From contig CAWCIW010000001.1 of assembly GCA_963795825.1 (NCBI GenBank), forward strand, positions 558,001 through 622,000: a stretch of DNA of 64,000 bases, in the 5' to 3' direction. Positions 36,743-46,493 of the stretch are shown in pieces. Within the stretch, counting starts at the first letter, position 1, and each line of letters begins with the position of its first letter. The position numbers were made by a program, and so were the translations under genes. Below the pieces are notes generated by a model. That model did not search any database. It saw nothing but the letters and a program-made list of their open reading frames with translations, and had not been told where the DNA came from. Source of the DNA: BOG-908 sp963795825. Its GTDB lineage: Bacteria > Pseudomonadota > Alphaproteobacteria > Acetobacterales > Acetobacteraceae.

Positions 36743-37746
36743 TTGAAAACCTGCTTCCTCCATATCGGTCACGCGAAAACCGCCACCAGCTCGCTGCAAA
36801 ATTTCATGCACCAGAACGATGCGCTGTTCGAAGCGCACGGCATCTGGGTTCCTGGCGATTATCGCGCGTTCAAATCGTTTAATTGCGGGCGATTGCCGTG
36901 GCCGGGCACGATGTTCTCTGGCAATGTCGGCCCTATCTTCAATGCGCCCGTACCGCCAAGAACGTAGCACTGTACGATAACGCTTCTGGATCATGTGTTC
37001 TCGCGCGATGCCGACGTTTTATTCAGCACGGAACTGGTGTTCTACTACAAGCACATGGTCCGCGAGCTAATTGCGGTAGCGAATGATCGCGGTTTCCAAG
37101 TCATCGTCATCGCCTATTTGCGCCGCCAGGACCGCATGGTCGTTCCGACCTACTACCAGAACATACGCAACCACGGCTTCCACGGGAACCTGCCTGACTT
37201 CATCGGCGCAGACGGAGGAGATGCGATATTTCCGTACCATGAGGTGATCTGGCGACTACGGTGTGGCTCGGCCCCGAACCGGCTGGTGCTGCGCACTTTC
37301 GAGCCGGAGTTCCTCGAGGAGGGCGACATCGTTGCGCGATTTCACCTCGATACTCGGCCTGACGGTGCCGCACAACGCGCCGACGATCGTTCGCAGGAAC
37401 GCGGGTCAACCAGAGCCTGCCGCTTGAAATGCTGGAAGTGTTGCGCGCGCTGAACGCGCTAAAGCGGCCAGACCTGGTGAGGCAGGTGTTGTAACCCCGG
37501 CGAAATCGCACCTGGCTGCGGCAAGCGCGCATGGCGATATTACTATGATGCGGGAGTGGCAGGCCTCATCGCCGATCAATTGATGGCAGAGCAACGCCGC
37601 GCTGATTGCCGATTTCATGCCGGACCATCGGTGCGGCCGAGCGCGACTACTGGATGCAGCCGCCCGACATGCCGGAGCCGGCGCCGCAACTCGATGCCGG
37701 CGCACTGGCCGCCGTCCTGAGTGCGATCCTGCCGGCGCAAGCCTGA
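36743..37746 (+). pseudogene. Sulfotransferase-like gene with several frame breaks
   Basis: N-terminal CFLHIGHAKTATSSLQNFM matches the 5'-PAPS-binding loop of sulfotransferases (HIGxxKTGTTSLQ). Later pieces in other frames read VFYYKHMVRELIAVANDRGFQ, SLPLEMLEVLRALNALKRP and AERDYWMQPPDMPEPAPQL, ending at the TGA at 37744-37746. At least three shifts are needed. Start TTG at 36743 after AGGA. It may be truly decaying, since errors are much denser here than in its neighbours. An alternative is a patch of poor sequence. Confidence 0.65.
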
Positions 37747-38545
37747 TGCGCGGAGCGCATGGTGCCCAACATGACCGTGCACTCCACAAGCACTGTCACC
37801 GCTGATACTCGGGCCATAGCCATCTGGCCGCCTGCAACTGGCCCAGGCACGCGCGGTGCGCACGCGCGATCCGGGCGGCTGCGCGCGCATTTTCACCGGC
37901 CTTCTGCAATATCGGCAGAGCGAAGAATGCGCCCGCCGATCCCCATGCCACCCGGCAGCTTCCGGCCAGTGGCTATCGCGGCGCTTGCCGGATTACCGGC
38001 CATGCCGTTGTGTCCTGCATAGGCGGCAACGACCATACGGTATTCGGTCTGCTGAACAATCCGCGCCGCTTCGATTTCATGTTGGCCAGCGCGCCTGACC
38101 TGCCGATGCGGTGGATGCTGAAATCCTGCCGGCGCGGCTGGTGCGCGCCACGTTGCTGCGCGCGCATGGCTGCGCCGTGCAGTTGCTGACCGCGCTGCGC
38201 GAACGCGTGACCGGCCCGCTCATACACATCGAACCGCCGCCGCCGGTGCCCAGCGCCGACCACATACGCGCTTATCCCGGCGTGTTTGCCGGCAAGATCG
38301 CCGAACTTGGCGTCTCGCCCGCCTCTTTGCGCTATAAGTTGTGGCGCCTGCATTCCGCGATACTCGCCGAGCTCTGCGGCAAACTCGGCATCGCGCTGCT
38401 GCCCGCCCCTGCCGACACGCAGGATGCGCAAGGCATGCTGGCCGAGGATTGCTGGAATCCGGACCCCACCCACGCGAATGCCGTCTATGGCGGCCGCGTG
38501 CTGCGCGATCTCGCCGCCCATCTCACCCGTGCCAAGGAGAGCTGA
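37746..38545 (+). pseudogene. SGNH/GDSL hydrolase-like gene, N-terminal half frame-broken
   Basis: Pieces of an SGNH esterase: LGHSHLAA (catalytic Ser block, about 37810), SCIGGNDHTVFGLL (block III with Asn, about 38010) and NPDPTHANAVYGGRVL (Asp-His block, about 38465). The second half (38111-38545) is one open frame; the first half needs several shifts. In relatives such proteins sit beside GSCFA proteins, as here. Likely role: O-acyl transfer or removal on a surface glycan. Confidence 0.6.
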
Positions 38546-38547
38546 CC

Positions 38548-39603
38548 GTGGACACACCCTATAAATCCCTGCCGAAAGCCGCGTTCTGGCGCCAGTCGGT
38601 GGCCGCCCCCGCGCCGGCCCAGGTTGAACCGTTCGCCGCACGGCCGTTCCAGATCGGCCGCACGGACCGCGTGGCCACCGGCGGCAGCTGCTTCGCCCAG
38701 CATATCGCGCGGCATCTGCAGAAGAGCGGCTACAACTACTACGTGACCGAACCGGCGCACCCGATCGCCTCGGCGGACATCGCCGCGGAATTCAACTACG
38801 GCACGTTTACCGCGCGCTACGGCAATATCTACACGCCGCGCCAGCTCACCCAGCTGTTCGCCCGCGCCTATGGCGATTTCATCCCGCAGGACGATCACTG
38901 GACCGACGCCCATGGCGCTTTCATCGACCCGTTCCGCCCGCAGATACAGCCTGGCGGCTACGACACGCTGGCCGAACTGCATCTCGACCGTGCGAAACAT
39001 CTCCGCGCTGTGCGAGAGGCTTTCGAAAACCTCGACGTGTTCGTGTTCACGCTCGGCCTGACCGAAGCGTGGATCTCGCGCACGGACGAGGCCGTGCTGC
39101 CGCTCTGCCCCGGCGTGGCCGGCGGCACCTACGATCCGGCGCGCTACCGCTTCCACAATTTCACGCTGGCCGAAACCTGTGCCGACACGCTCGCCTTCAT
39201 CGACCAGCTGCGCGGCGTAAACCCGCGCGCGCGGGTGATACTGACGGTGTCGCCGGTGCCGCTGATCGCCACCGCCGCGGGCCAGCACGTGCTGACCGCC
39301 ACCACCTACTCGAAATCCGTGTTGCGCGTGTGTTGCGAGCAGGTGGCCGCCGCGCGGCCGGACGTGGCGTATTTCCCATCCTACGAGATCATCACGGGAA
39401 GCTTCTCGCGCGGGGCGTATTTCGCGCAGGACCTGCGTTCGGTGACCGAGGCTGGCGTGTCGCACGTGATGCGGGTGTTCCTGGGCCAGTTCACGTCCGG
39501 GGCCGCGGCAGCGGCGGCGGCGGCGGCGCCAGACCGGCATGTGCAGGAGATGGCCGAACTGGTTGCGGTCAACTGCGACGAGGAGATACTTGACGCTGGG
39601 TAG
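38548..39603 (+). CDS. GSCFA-domain protein 1
   Basis: A 351-aa protein with the naming motif GGSCFAQHIARHL and an SGNH-like arrangement (TLGLTEAW, VSPVPL). GSCFA proteins are linked to polysaccharide biosynthesis, probably as acyl hydrolases or transferases. GTG start at 38548 with AAGGAGA 8 bases upstream. A run of nine alanines occurs near residue 320. It follows the SGNH gene by 2 bases. Confidence 0.85.
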   Translation: MDTPYKSLPKAAFWRQSVAAPAPAQVEPFAARPFQIGRTDRVATGGSCFAQHIARHLQKSGYNYYVTEPAHPIASADIAAEFNYGTFTARYGNIYTPRQLTQLFARAYGDFIPQDDHWTDAHGAFIDPFRPQIQPGGYDTLAELHLDRAKHLRAVREAFENLDVFVFTLGLTEAWISRTDEAVLPLCPGVAGGTYDPARYRFHNFTLAETCADTLAFIDQLRGVNPRARVILTVSPVPLIATAAGQHVLTATTYSKSVLRVCCEQVAAARPDVAYFPSYEIITGSFSRGAYFAQDLRSVTEAGVSHVMRVFLGQFTSGAAAAAAAAAPDRHVQEMAELVAVNCDEEILDAG

Positions 39604-39607
39604 TAGT

Positions 39608-39788
39608 GAGCAAGAAAGTGCTCCTTTTTCGAGAAAAAGGACCAAAAAGCTTTTGCTCCGACGCCTGCATACGCAGCTACACTCTTTCTGCAAGGACGCA
39701 CGCGGGCAAAACAAGTGTAAGTCATCGTGCAGGCTTGAGAGCAAAAGCTTTTTGGTCTTTTTTCTCGAAAAAGGACTACTTTCTTGCC
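39608..39788. repeat. Palindromic intergenic element, copy 9 (GACGCCTGCA core)
   Basis: CTTTTTCGAGAAAAAG, AAAAGCTTTTGCTC, CGACGCCTGCA core, AAAAGCTTTTTGG, CTCGAAAAAGGA. It lies between convergent GSCFA-1 and WcbI genes. Confidence 0.9.
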
Positions 39789-39809
39789 TGAATGCGAGTT
39801 GGTTTGCCG

Positions 39810-40727
39810 TCAGCCGGCCAGCGTCGCTTCCATCCCCGCCACGACGCGCGCCGGAACCGCCGCCCGCAGCGCATCCTGGTCCTGCTGCGCATAGAATTTG
39901 TAAAAGGCGCCCACCGCATCGGTAAGTTTGCGGACATGCGCGGGCGCGCGCTGCCGCGTCTTGCTGCCGAGCAGCACGTTCAGGTCGCCTTTCGACACAC
40001 CGAGCCGGCGCGCCAGTTCAGGATAGACCGGCCAGGACAATCCGAGTGCCAGCTGATCCTCCACCCCATCGGGCGGCGGGCTTTCGGGCGCTGCCAGGCC
40101 GGCCTTTACGGCTGTCATATGCGCGAGCGTCCCCAATATGTCGATACCGGGATGGTTCATCGTGTGCATGAAGGCGTCGTGCGACTTTGCGAAATCATCG
40201 AACAGGTTGGTGAGGTCGAAGCCGTGTTCGGCGTAACTCATCATCACGAAACGGCGGGCCAGTTTGTAGGCGTCGAAGTAGCCGAGATTCGCGTATGTCA
40301 GCGCGTTGAACAGGCGCGAGACCTTTGCTTCCGGCAGGCCGAGCACGTAACCGCCGGCGATGATGGCGGAATGCAGGTTCACGAAAGGCCCCACCAGCAA
40401 ACCGGTGCTCCATTTGATATGGATGCAGTCCGGGTGGAACCCGTTGAACACGAAAGTCGGGACGAACACGGCGCGCCTGGTCGTCTCGAGAAGGTTCGCA
40501 AAGGCCAGAGGCGCGTCCGCTTCGGCCTCGTTGACCTGGGAGATCGCGAGATCGCAGGTGGCAAGATGTTGTGCGATCGTGTCTCTGCTGTCGGGGCATT
40601 TCGGCCCGAGATGCCAGGCGGAGATTTCCGCATCCGGCCACATTTTCTGCAGAGCGGCGCCCATGCCCAATACCTGGCAGGATCCCACCAGGCCGATGCG
40701 CGGCGCGCCTGCTTGCGACCCCATCAT
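39810..40727 (-). CDS. WcbI-family polysaccharide biosynthesis protein
   Basis: A 305-aa protein with N-terminal GLVGSCQVLGMGAALQ, the WcbI-type G-x-C-Q motif of putative capsule acetyltransferases that bind CoA. It also has HPDCIHIKWSTGLLVG in the middle. It is coupled to GSCFA protein 2 by an ATGA overlap, suggesting that the two act on the same acylated glycan. Confidence 0.75.
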   Translation of the reverse strand: MMGSQAGAPRIGLVGSCQVLGMGAALQKMWPDAEISAWHLGPKCPDSRDTIAQHLATCDLAISQVNEAEADAPLAFANLLETTRRAVFVPTFVFNGFHPDCIHIKWSTGLLVGPFVNLHSAIIAGGYVLGLPEAKVSRLFNALTYANLGYFDAYKLARRFVMMSYAEHGFDLTNLFDDFAKSHDAFMHTMNHPGIDILGTLAHMTAVKAGLAAPESPPPDGVEDQLALGLSWPVYPELARRLGVSKGDLNVLLGSKTRQRAPAHVRKLTDAVGAFYKFYAQQDQDALRAAVPARVVAGMEATLAG

Positions 40728-41797
40728 ACCGGGTCCAGCGCCTCTTCGTCACAGATCACCGCCTGGGTATCGAGGAACGCCTTCAGGGCGGACTCGTGGT
40801 CCGGCATGGGAGCGGCCTCGGCCGCCGGCAATGCGGCCGCAGGCTGCGCGCCACCGCCGAGATAATGTTTTGCGAACAGCCCCATCACGTGTTGCACCGC
40901 CTCCGGCCGCACCTCGCGCAGATCGTCCTCGTACATCGCCCGCCCGCCCTGCGGCCCGGTGATGATTTCGTAGGACGGGAAATACGCGACGTTCGGGCGC
41001 GCTGCAGACACCGATCCGGCAACCACGCGCAGCACGGATTTGCTGTGCACGGTGGAGACCAGCACGTGGCGGTCCTCATACGTCGCCATCAGTGCGACGG
41101 GCGATACCGTGAGGATGATGCGCACCGCCGGGTTCACGATACGCAGCAGGTCGATGAAGGCGAGCAGGTCCGCCTCCACTTCGGCCACGGTGAAATTGCG
41201 GAATCCGTAATGCTGCGCCGGCTGGTTGTTGGTGACCACACCTGGCGCTAGCGGAAATACCGCGCCGTCGCGCCGCGACACCCAGGCTTCGGTCAGCCCG
41301 AGCGTGAAGATGAAAACGTCGCATGTCTCGAACATCTCGCGCACGGCCGCGAGATGGCGCTGCGTGTCGTCGAACAGCGCGCGCGGCGTGGCGTATCCTG
41401 CGGCTTCCACCTGTGGCCGGAACGGATCGATGTAGCGGCCATCCTTGCGCTGCCAGCAGACATCGTGCGGATCGAACACGCTGTAGGCGCGACGGAACAA
41501 CTGGAGCAATTGCCGCGTGGTGTAGATGTTGCCGAAGCGGGCAGGGAACACGCCGTAGCCGCCGGCCGCGTCGTCGCCGGACGGCGCGTGCTCCGTCACA
41601 AGATAGGAGAAGCCGAGCCGGACCAGCGTGCGCGCGATATGCTGCGCGAAGCAGCTCCCGGCGGTGGCTACGCGGTCGGCCTCGCCGATGTGGAACAGGG
41701 CGCCCGCCACGGGGTCCACCTCGTGCACCGGCCGCCCGGCCATCGAGCGGCGCCAGAAGGTGTAGTCCGCCCGGCCGGCATAGGGGTTGGCTTGCAT
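40724..41797 (-). CDS. GSCFA-domain protein 2
   Basis: A 357-aa paralogue of GSCFA protein 1 (ATAGSCFAQHIARTL; TLGLTEAWVSRRDGAV; SVLRVV; YFPSYEIITGP). The ATG at 41797 has AAGG 8 bases upstream; the longer open frame to 41857 is not family-like. First gene of a two-gene operon with the WcbI gene, facing GSCFA-1 across a palindromic element. Confidence 0.85.
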   Translation of the reverse strand: MQANPYAGRADYTFWRRSMAGRPVHEVDPVAGALFHIGEADRVATAGSCFAQHIARTLVRLGFSYLVTEHAPSGDDAAGGYGVFPARFGNIYTTRQLLQLFRRAYSVFDPHDVCWQRKDGRYIDPFRPQVEAAGYATPRALFDDTQRHLAAVREMFETCDVFIFTLGLTEAWVSRRDGAVFPLAPGVVTNNQPAQHYGFRNFTVAEVEADLLAFIDLLRIVNPAVRIILTVSPVALMATYEDRHVLVSTVHSKSVLRVVAGSVSAARPNVAYFPSYEIITGPQGGRAMYEDDLREVRPEAVQHVMGLFAKHYLGGGAQPAAALPAAEAAPMPDHESALKAFLDTQAVICDEEALDPV

Positions 41798-41846
41798 GGT
41801 GGCACCTTCGCTTTTGTGTGCGAACGCGCTCAGCCTAGCGGGTCGG

Positions 41847-42027
41847 TAGGCAAGCAAGCAGTCCTTTTTTGAAAAAAAGGACCAAAAAACTTTTGCTTCC
41901 CCGCCTGCACCGAGGCTCCGCCGGTTCTGCCAGTGCGCGTATCTGCAAGCAAAGCCGGGCGCCCGTGCCGGCGGGGAGCAAGAGTTTTTTGCTTCTTTTT
42001 TGCAAAAAAGAAGGCCTTGCTTCCTAC
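41847..42027. repeat. Palindromic intergenic element, copy 10
   Basis: AAGCAGTCCTTTTTTGAAAA arm, AAAAACTTTTGCT, CCCCGCCTGCA...GCCGGCGGGG core and TTTTTTGCTTC right arm. It contains the stop codon of the VOC gene at 42024-42026. Confidence 0.9.
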
Positions 42028-42404
42028 ATCTCCGCCAGGCTCAGGACATTACCATCCGGATCGGCGAACCACGCCACCCGCGAACGCCCCCCAGGCGCCT
42101 GCCAGATCCCCAGCGCGTCCTGCCCCATACCCTCGAACATCTTGAAGGCCACCCCGCTCGCCACCAGGCCGCGCACCGCGGCCTCGATATCGGCCACCTC
42201 CCAGCCCAGCACCGTATGGGCCGCCGCCACATGGCCCGGCACGGTCGCCAGGCGCATCATCGTCCCGTTCAGGTCGAACACCGCGGCGAAATCGTCCGCG
42301 CCGGTCAGCCGGAACCCGAGCACGCCGGTGTAGAACGCCACTGCGCGCGCCCTGTCGGCAGTGACCACGAAGGCCATCGTCCTGGCCGAACCTGGCAGGC
42401 CCAT
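42024..42404 (-). CDS. VOC (glyoxalase/bleomycin-resistance fold) protein
   Basis: A 126-aa one-domain VOC protein, with VAFYTGVLGFRL near the start and FADPDGNVLSLAEM at the end. The metal-ligand positions allow either an enzyme or a binding protein; the substrate is unknown. ATG 42404 has AGGAG about 8 bases upstream. Divergent from the protease gene. Confidence 0.85.
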   Translation of the reverse strand: MGLPGSARTMAFVVTADRARAVAFYTGVLGFRLTGADDFAAVFDLNGTMMRLATVPGHVAAAHTVLGWEVADIEAAVRGLVASGVAFKMFEGMGQDALGIWQAPGGRSRVAWFADPDGNVLSLAEM

Positions 42405-42535
42405 CGCGGGATCTCCTCGTCATGCGAAGGCAATTCTTGCGTGCAGATGAAGGTGTGGCAAGGCTGGGCCATTCGGCTGGACGGCCTGCCGGTATTGGCT
42501 AACGTCCGGCGGGCAAACATCGCCGAGGCCCCCCT

Positions 42536-45500
42536 GTGAAGCGTATCCGCCTGGCCACCGCCGCCCTGCTCGCCACCACCGCTCTGGCGGGGCTCGCCCA
42601 CCCGGCCCGGGCCGCGATCCCGCGCTTCCCGCAGCCCACCGCGAACGGCGTGGTGTTCGTGGCGGACGGCAATATCTGGGAGGTGGCGCGCGCCGGCGGC
42701 CAGGCCACGCGCCTGACCAGCGCGCCGGGGCAGGACATGTTTCCGCGCGTCTCGCCGGACGGCAAATGGATCGCCTACACCGAGGCCAGCAACGCCGGCA
42801 CCGATGTGTGGGTGATCCCGGCTTCCGGCGGCCCGGCCCGCCGCCTCACCTTCCACCCCACGGTGGAGGCCGGCACCGGCGGCCGCCACGCGCCGGACAA
42901 CATGGTCGTCACCTGGACGCCTGATTCCACCGCCGTGGTCTATCTGTCGAAGGCGGACCAGTGGAACACCTGGATCGACGAGGCCTACAGCGTGCCCGTC
43001 GCCGGCGGCGCGCCCACCAGGCTGCCGCTCGACAGCGCGGTCGGCCTGCTCACCTACGGGCCTGACGGCCACACCATCGCGTATAACCGCATCATGCGGA
43101 ATTTCCGCACCTGGAAGCGCTACAATGGCGGCCTGGCCCAGCAGGTGTTCACCTACGACCTGACCAGCCGCCAGCTCACCCAGATCACCAACTGGTCCGG
43201 CACCAACACGTCGCCGATGTGGGTCGGCCGCAAGATCTATTACCTGTCGGACCAGGATGCGCATCGCCGCGCCAATATCTGGTGCTACGATCTGGATACC
43301 AAGCAGACGCGCGAGATCACCCACTTCACCGATTACGACATCGACTTTCCCGCCTACGGCGCCAACGCGATCGCCTTCCAGCAGGGTGGCCAGCTCTACA
43401 CGCTGGATCTGCCCTCCGAGCAGCTGCGCGCGGTCGCCCTCGGCCTGCCGGACGACAACACGCGCACCCGCCCGCACGTGGCGGATGCGAAACCGCTTCT
43501 GCGCGACAAGGACATGGCGCAGCAGGTGGATTACGCGCTGAGCCCGAACGGCAAGCGCGCGATCTTCTCCGCCCGCGGCGACATCTTCAGCCTGCCCGCC
43601 GAACACGGCGCCACGCGCAACCTCACCGGCACGCAGAATGCCGACGAGGACCATCCGGTGTTCTCGCCGGACGGCCGCACGATCGCCTACACGACCGATA
43701 TCAACGGCAACCAGCAGATCGCCACGCGCCCGGCCGAGGGCGGCGCGGAAAAGCTGCTCACCAGTTTTCCCAACGGGTATCTCTACGGTCCGGTGTGGTC
43801 GCCGGACGGCAAGATGCTCGCGTTCTCCGACAGCGCCCACAAACTCTGGACCGTGCCGGCATCGGGCGGTGCGCCGCGCCAGATCGCACAGGACAGGCTC
43901 ACCGAAATACACGACCAGGCGTTCTCGCCGGACAGCCGCTGGCTCGCGTTCAGCATGGCGTTCCGCGATCACCAGCGCCGGCGCGATCTGTATCTGTGCG
44001 AGCTGGCGACAGGCAAAGTCACGCGCCTGGGCGCCGGTGGCGCCACCGACGGCAACCCGGTCTGGTCGCCGGACGGCAAATACCTGTATTTCCAGTCGAG
44101 CCGTCACGAGAACACCGTGATTTCCGATACCGAGTTCGATTTCTCGGTGCTGAAATCGGCCGGCATCTACGCGATCCCGCTGGCCGCCGGAACGCCGTCG
44201 CCGCTGGCGCCGCAATCCGACGAGAGCTGCCCGTCCGCCAGCCCAGGCGACGATCTCCGCAAAGGCGACAGGACAAGCCTGGCGCAAAACCCGCGGCCGT
44301 GCCGAGCGATCGCGCCGATCCGCATGGATCTCGACCGCATGATGGACCGCGCAGTGGAGATGCCGGTCGAGCCGGCGAACATCGTCCAGATGGATGCCTC
44401 GGGCCAGAAGATATCTCTATCTCACCCAGCCGATCTCGCTCATCGAGGGCGATCTCAAGGGCGAGAAATCCGCGCTTGCACGTCTATGACTTCGCCAAGC
44501 GGAAGGACGAGGTGGTGGCCCAGGACGTGGACAGCTACGCGCTGGCCGCGGGCGGCGCCGCCGTGCTGATACAGCACAAGAAGGACTACACCGTATTGGC
44601 CGCCAAGCCGGACGCGGAAAAGGACAAGGACAGCACGCAGAAGCTGGACATCGGGCCATATGACCATGGTTGTCGATCCGCGCGCGGAATGGGCGGAAAT
44701 GTTCAACAACGCCTGGCGGCTGGAGCGCGACCTGTTCTACTCGCCGGTGATGAACGGCCAGAACTGGCAGGCGGTGCACGACAATTATGCCAAGCTCGTG
44801 CCGCTTGCCGGCTCGCGCGAGGATCTGAACTACATCATCGGCCAGATGCTGGGCGAGATCGGCAATTCGCACACCTATGTGGGCGGCGGCGATGATGGCG
44901 ACACCACGCCGAAGCTTCACCCTGCGCTGCTCGGCGTGGACTGGGCGCTGGATGCCGCCTCGGGCCGCTACCGCATCGCCACCATCTATCCGGGCGACAA
45001 CACCCGCGCGGAGTATCGCAGCCCGCTGGCCGAGCCCGGCCTGGCGGTGCATGCCGGCGATTACGTGCTGGCGATCGACGGCCAGCCACCTGCGCGCGCC
45101 GGCCACGCCGGACAGCCTGCTGCAGACTCTCCGAGGCCGAGCCAGCCGCTCACCCTCACCATCGCCGGCGCCCCCACCGGGCCCACCGCACGACATAGTG
45201 GTGACGCCGGTGAAGGCTGAGCTGCCCCTGCGCGAGGCGGCCTGGATCACGCATAACCGCGAGACGGTGGACCGGCTCTCCGGCGGGCGCGTCGGCTACG
45301 TCTACATGTCGGACATGGAGCAGCTCGGGCTGCAGCAGTTCGTCCGGCAGTTCTACACCCAGCTGGACAGGCAGGCGCTGATCATGGACGACCGCTGGAA
45401 CGGCGGCGGCTTCGTGGCGCCGATGGCGCTGGAGCGCCTGCGCCGCACGCTGGTGGCGCTCGGGCGTCAACCGTGAAAGCGCGTCCACCACCGAGCCGAA

Positions 45501-45918
45501 CGAGATGGTGGGCGGGCCGAAGATCGCGCTGCTGAACCACTGGTCCGCGTCGGACGGCGACATCTTCCCGTGGCTGTTCCAGCGCTACCATTTGGGCAAG
45601 CTGCTCGGCACGCGCTCATGGGGCGGCGTGCGCGGCATACGCGGCAACTGGGCGATGATGGATGGCGGCTACGTGACGATACCGGAGGATGCGCTGTATC
45701 TGCCGGACGGCACCTGGGCGGTGGAGAACCACGGCGTGGACCCCGATATCGAGGTGGAGAACATGCCGGCGGATCTGCTCGCCGGGCATGACAAGCAGTT
45801 GGAGACGGCGGTGCAGCTTATGGTGCAGGCGATCGGCAACGCGCCGGCCGGGCTGCCGAAGCCGCCGCCGCTACTGCCGCCTTATCCCGCATCGGGGATG
45901 GTGACACCGCAGCCCTAG
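42536..45918 (+). pseudogene. Tricorn-type S41 protease, several frame breaks
   Basis: Exported Tricorn-protease homologue of roughly 1100 aa. The signal peptide is MKRIRLATAALLATTALAGL...ARA. Beta-propeller repeats (VSPDGKWIAYT, FSPDGRTIAYT, WSPDGKMLAFS) follow, then MDLDRMMDRAVEMPVEPAN. The Tricorn C1 part is VVDPRAEWAEMFNNAWRLERD, then a PDZ-like part (AGDYVLAIDGQP) and the S41 core with DRWNGGGFVA and NHWSASDGDIFPW (nucleophile Ser). The frame breaks near 44415, 44475, 44655, 45110-45200 and 45470, while all pieces stay recognisable. Start GTG at 42536. It may be an error-rich patch or a real pseudogene. Confidence 0.8.
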
Positions 45919-45987
45919 TCTATTGGGGGTTTGGAGTTCCAACCTAAACGGGGTCCAGGGGCAGCGCCCTTGGCCTTGTCTTACTTC

Positions 45988-46064
45988 TGGTCGGAGTGAG
46001 AGGATTCGAACCTCCGGCCCCTGCGTCCCGAACACAGTGCTCTACCAGGCTGAGCTACACTCCG
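45988..46064 (-). tRNA. tRNA-Pro (anticodon CGG)
   Basis: 77 nt including the encoded CCA. On the minus strand it begins CGGAGTGTAGCTCAGCCTGG. The anticodon stem CTGTG/CGCAG encloses the loop TTCGGGA (anticodon CGG), and the T arm is GGAGGTTCGAATCCTCT. The acceptor stem CGGAGTG/CACTCCG is fully paired and starts with C, as proline tRNAs do. Confidence 0.96.
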
Positions 46065-46075
46065 GCCGAGGCGGG

Positions 46076-46104
46076 GCTATAGCGGGGTGTCCGCCGGTGC
46101 GCAA
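46076..46104 (-). promoter_or_regulatory. Predicted promoter of tRNA-Pro
   Basis: On the minus strand TTGCGC (46104-46099), a 17-base spacer and TATAGC (46081-46076), putting the transcript start about 5 bases before the tRNA. Confidence 0.55.
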
Positions 46105-46253
46105 GCTTGGGCCCGCGCGAAGCGGGCGCGTTGCTAGCAACGGGCCGTCCGCTTTTGCCCGTCGGCGCGCGCGGAGGCGTGTGCTCCGGCCACACGTCGC
46201 GTTCTGCGGCACAAGTGCGACGTTTTCTCTTGACGGCGCGGCGTGCAATCCCC

Positions 46254-46262
46254 TGGTATAGT
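46254..46262 (+). promoter_or_regulatory. Extended -10 promoter of a short transcription unit
   Basis: TGGTATAGT, a TGn extended -10 with near-consensus hexamer TATAGT (46257-46262). A TTGACG lies 21 bases upstream. Transcription would begin near 46269, 8 bases before the unusual Shine-Dalgarno sequence. Confidence 0.6.
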
Positions 46263-46276
46263 GGTATCAACAACCG

Positions 46277-46366
46277 AAAGGAGGTGATCCAGTGTCTCAT
46301 TGTGTCATGAAGCCGAGCGCCGTCGCGACGTGGACGAACACTGCAGAGGTCACCTCAGCGGGTTAG
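46277..46366 (+). CDS. 24-codon leader-like peptide with 14-base Shine-Dalgarno
   Basis: AAAGGAGGTGATCC (46277-46290) is a perfect complement of the 3' end of bacterial 16S rRNA, far beyond the usual 4-6 bases. A GTG follows at 46292, 7 bases after GGAGG. It opens a 24-residue frame (VSHCVMKPSAVATWTNTAEV...) ending at TAG 46364-46366. TCACCTC (46350-46356), near the end of this frame, can pair with the GAGGTGA of the ribosome site. With the promoter at 46254 and the terminator at 46405 this forms a complete unit of about 180 nt. It could be a tiny gene, a leader peptide or a regulatory RNA that binds ribosomes. Confidence 0.5.
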   Translation, partial: KGGDPVSHCVMKPSAVATWTNTAEVTSAG

Positions 46367-46404
46367 TCCCACTGGCGAGACGGCACTCACGCCGTCACAC
46401 AATG

Positions 46405-46447
46405 CAAAGGCTCCGGGACATACGTTCCGGGGCCTTTGTTGTTTTGT
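46405..46447 (+). terminator. Rho-independent terminator of the short unit
   Basis: Stem CAAAGGCTCCGG with CCGGGGCCTTTG (12 pairs, one G-T), 10-base loop, then TTGTTTTG. A strong terminator that closes the unit starting near 46269. Confidence 0.85.
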
Positions 46448-46493
46448 CGGACCTCTTTAGCGTTGGGTTTGTTCGAGGGTGGGCAAAAGGGGG

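Noticed and set aside
46277..46290. Match to the 16S rRNA 3' end as an rRNA gene remnant
   Set aside because: Only 14 bases match, in the antisense sense; it sits at ribosome-site distance from a start codon between a promoter and a terminator.
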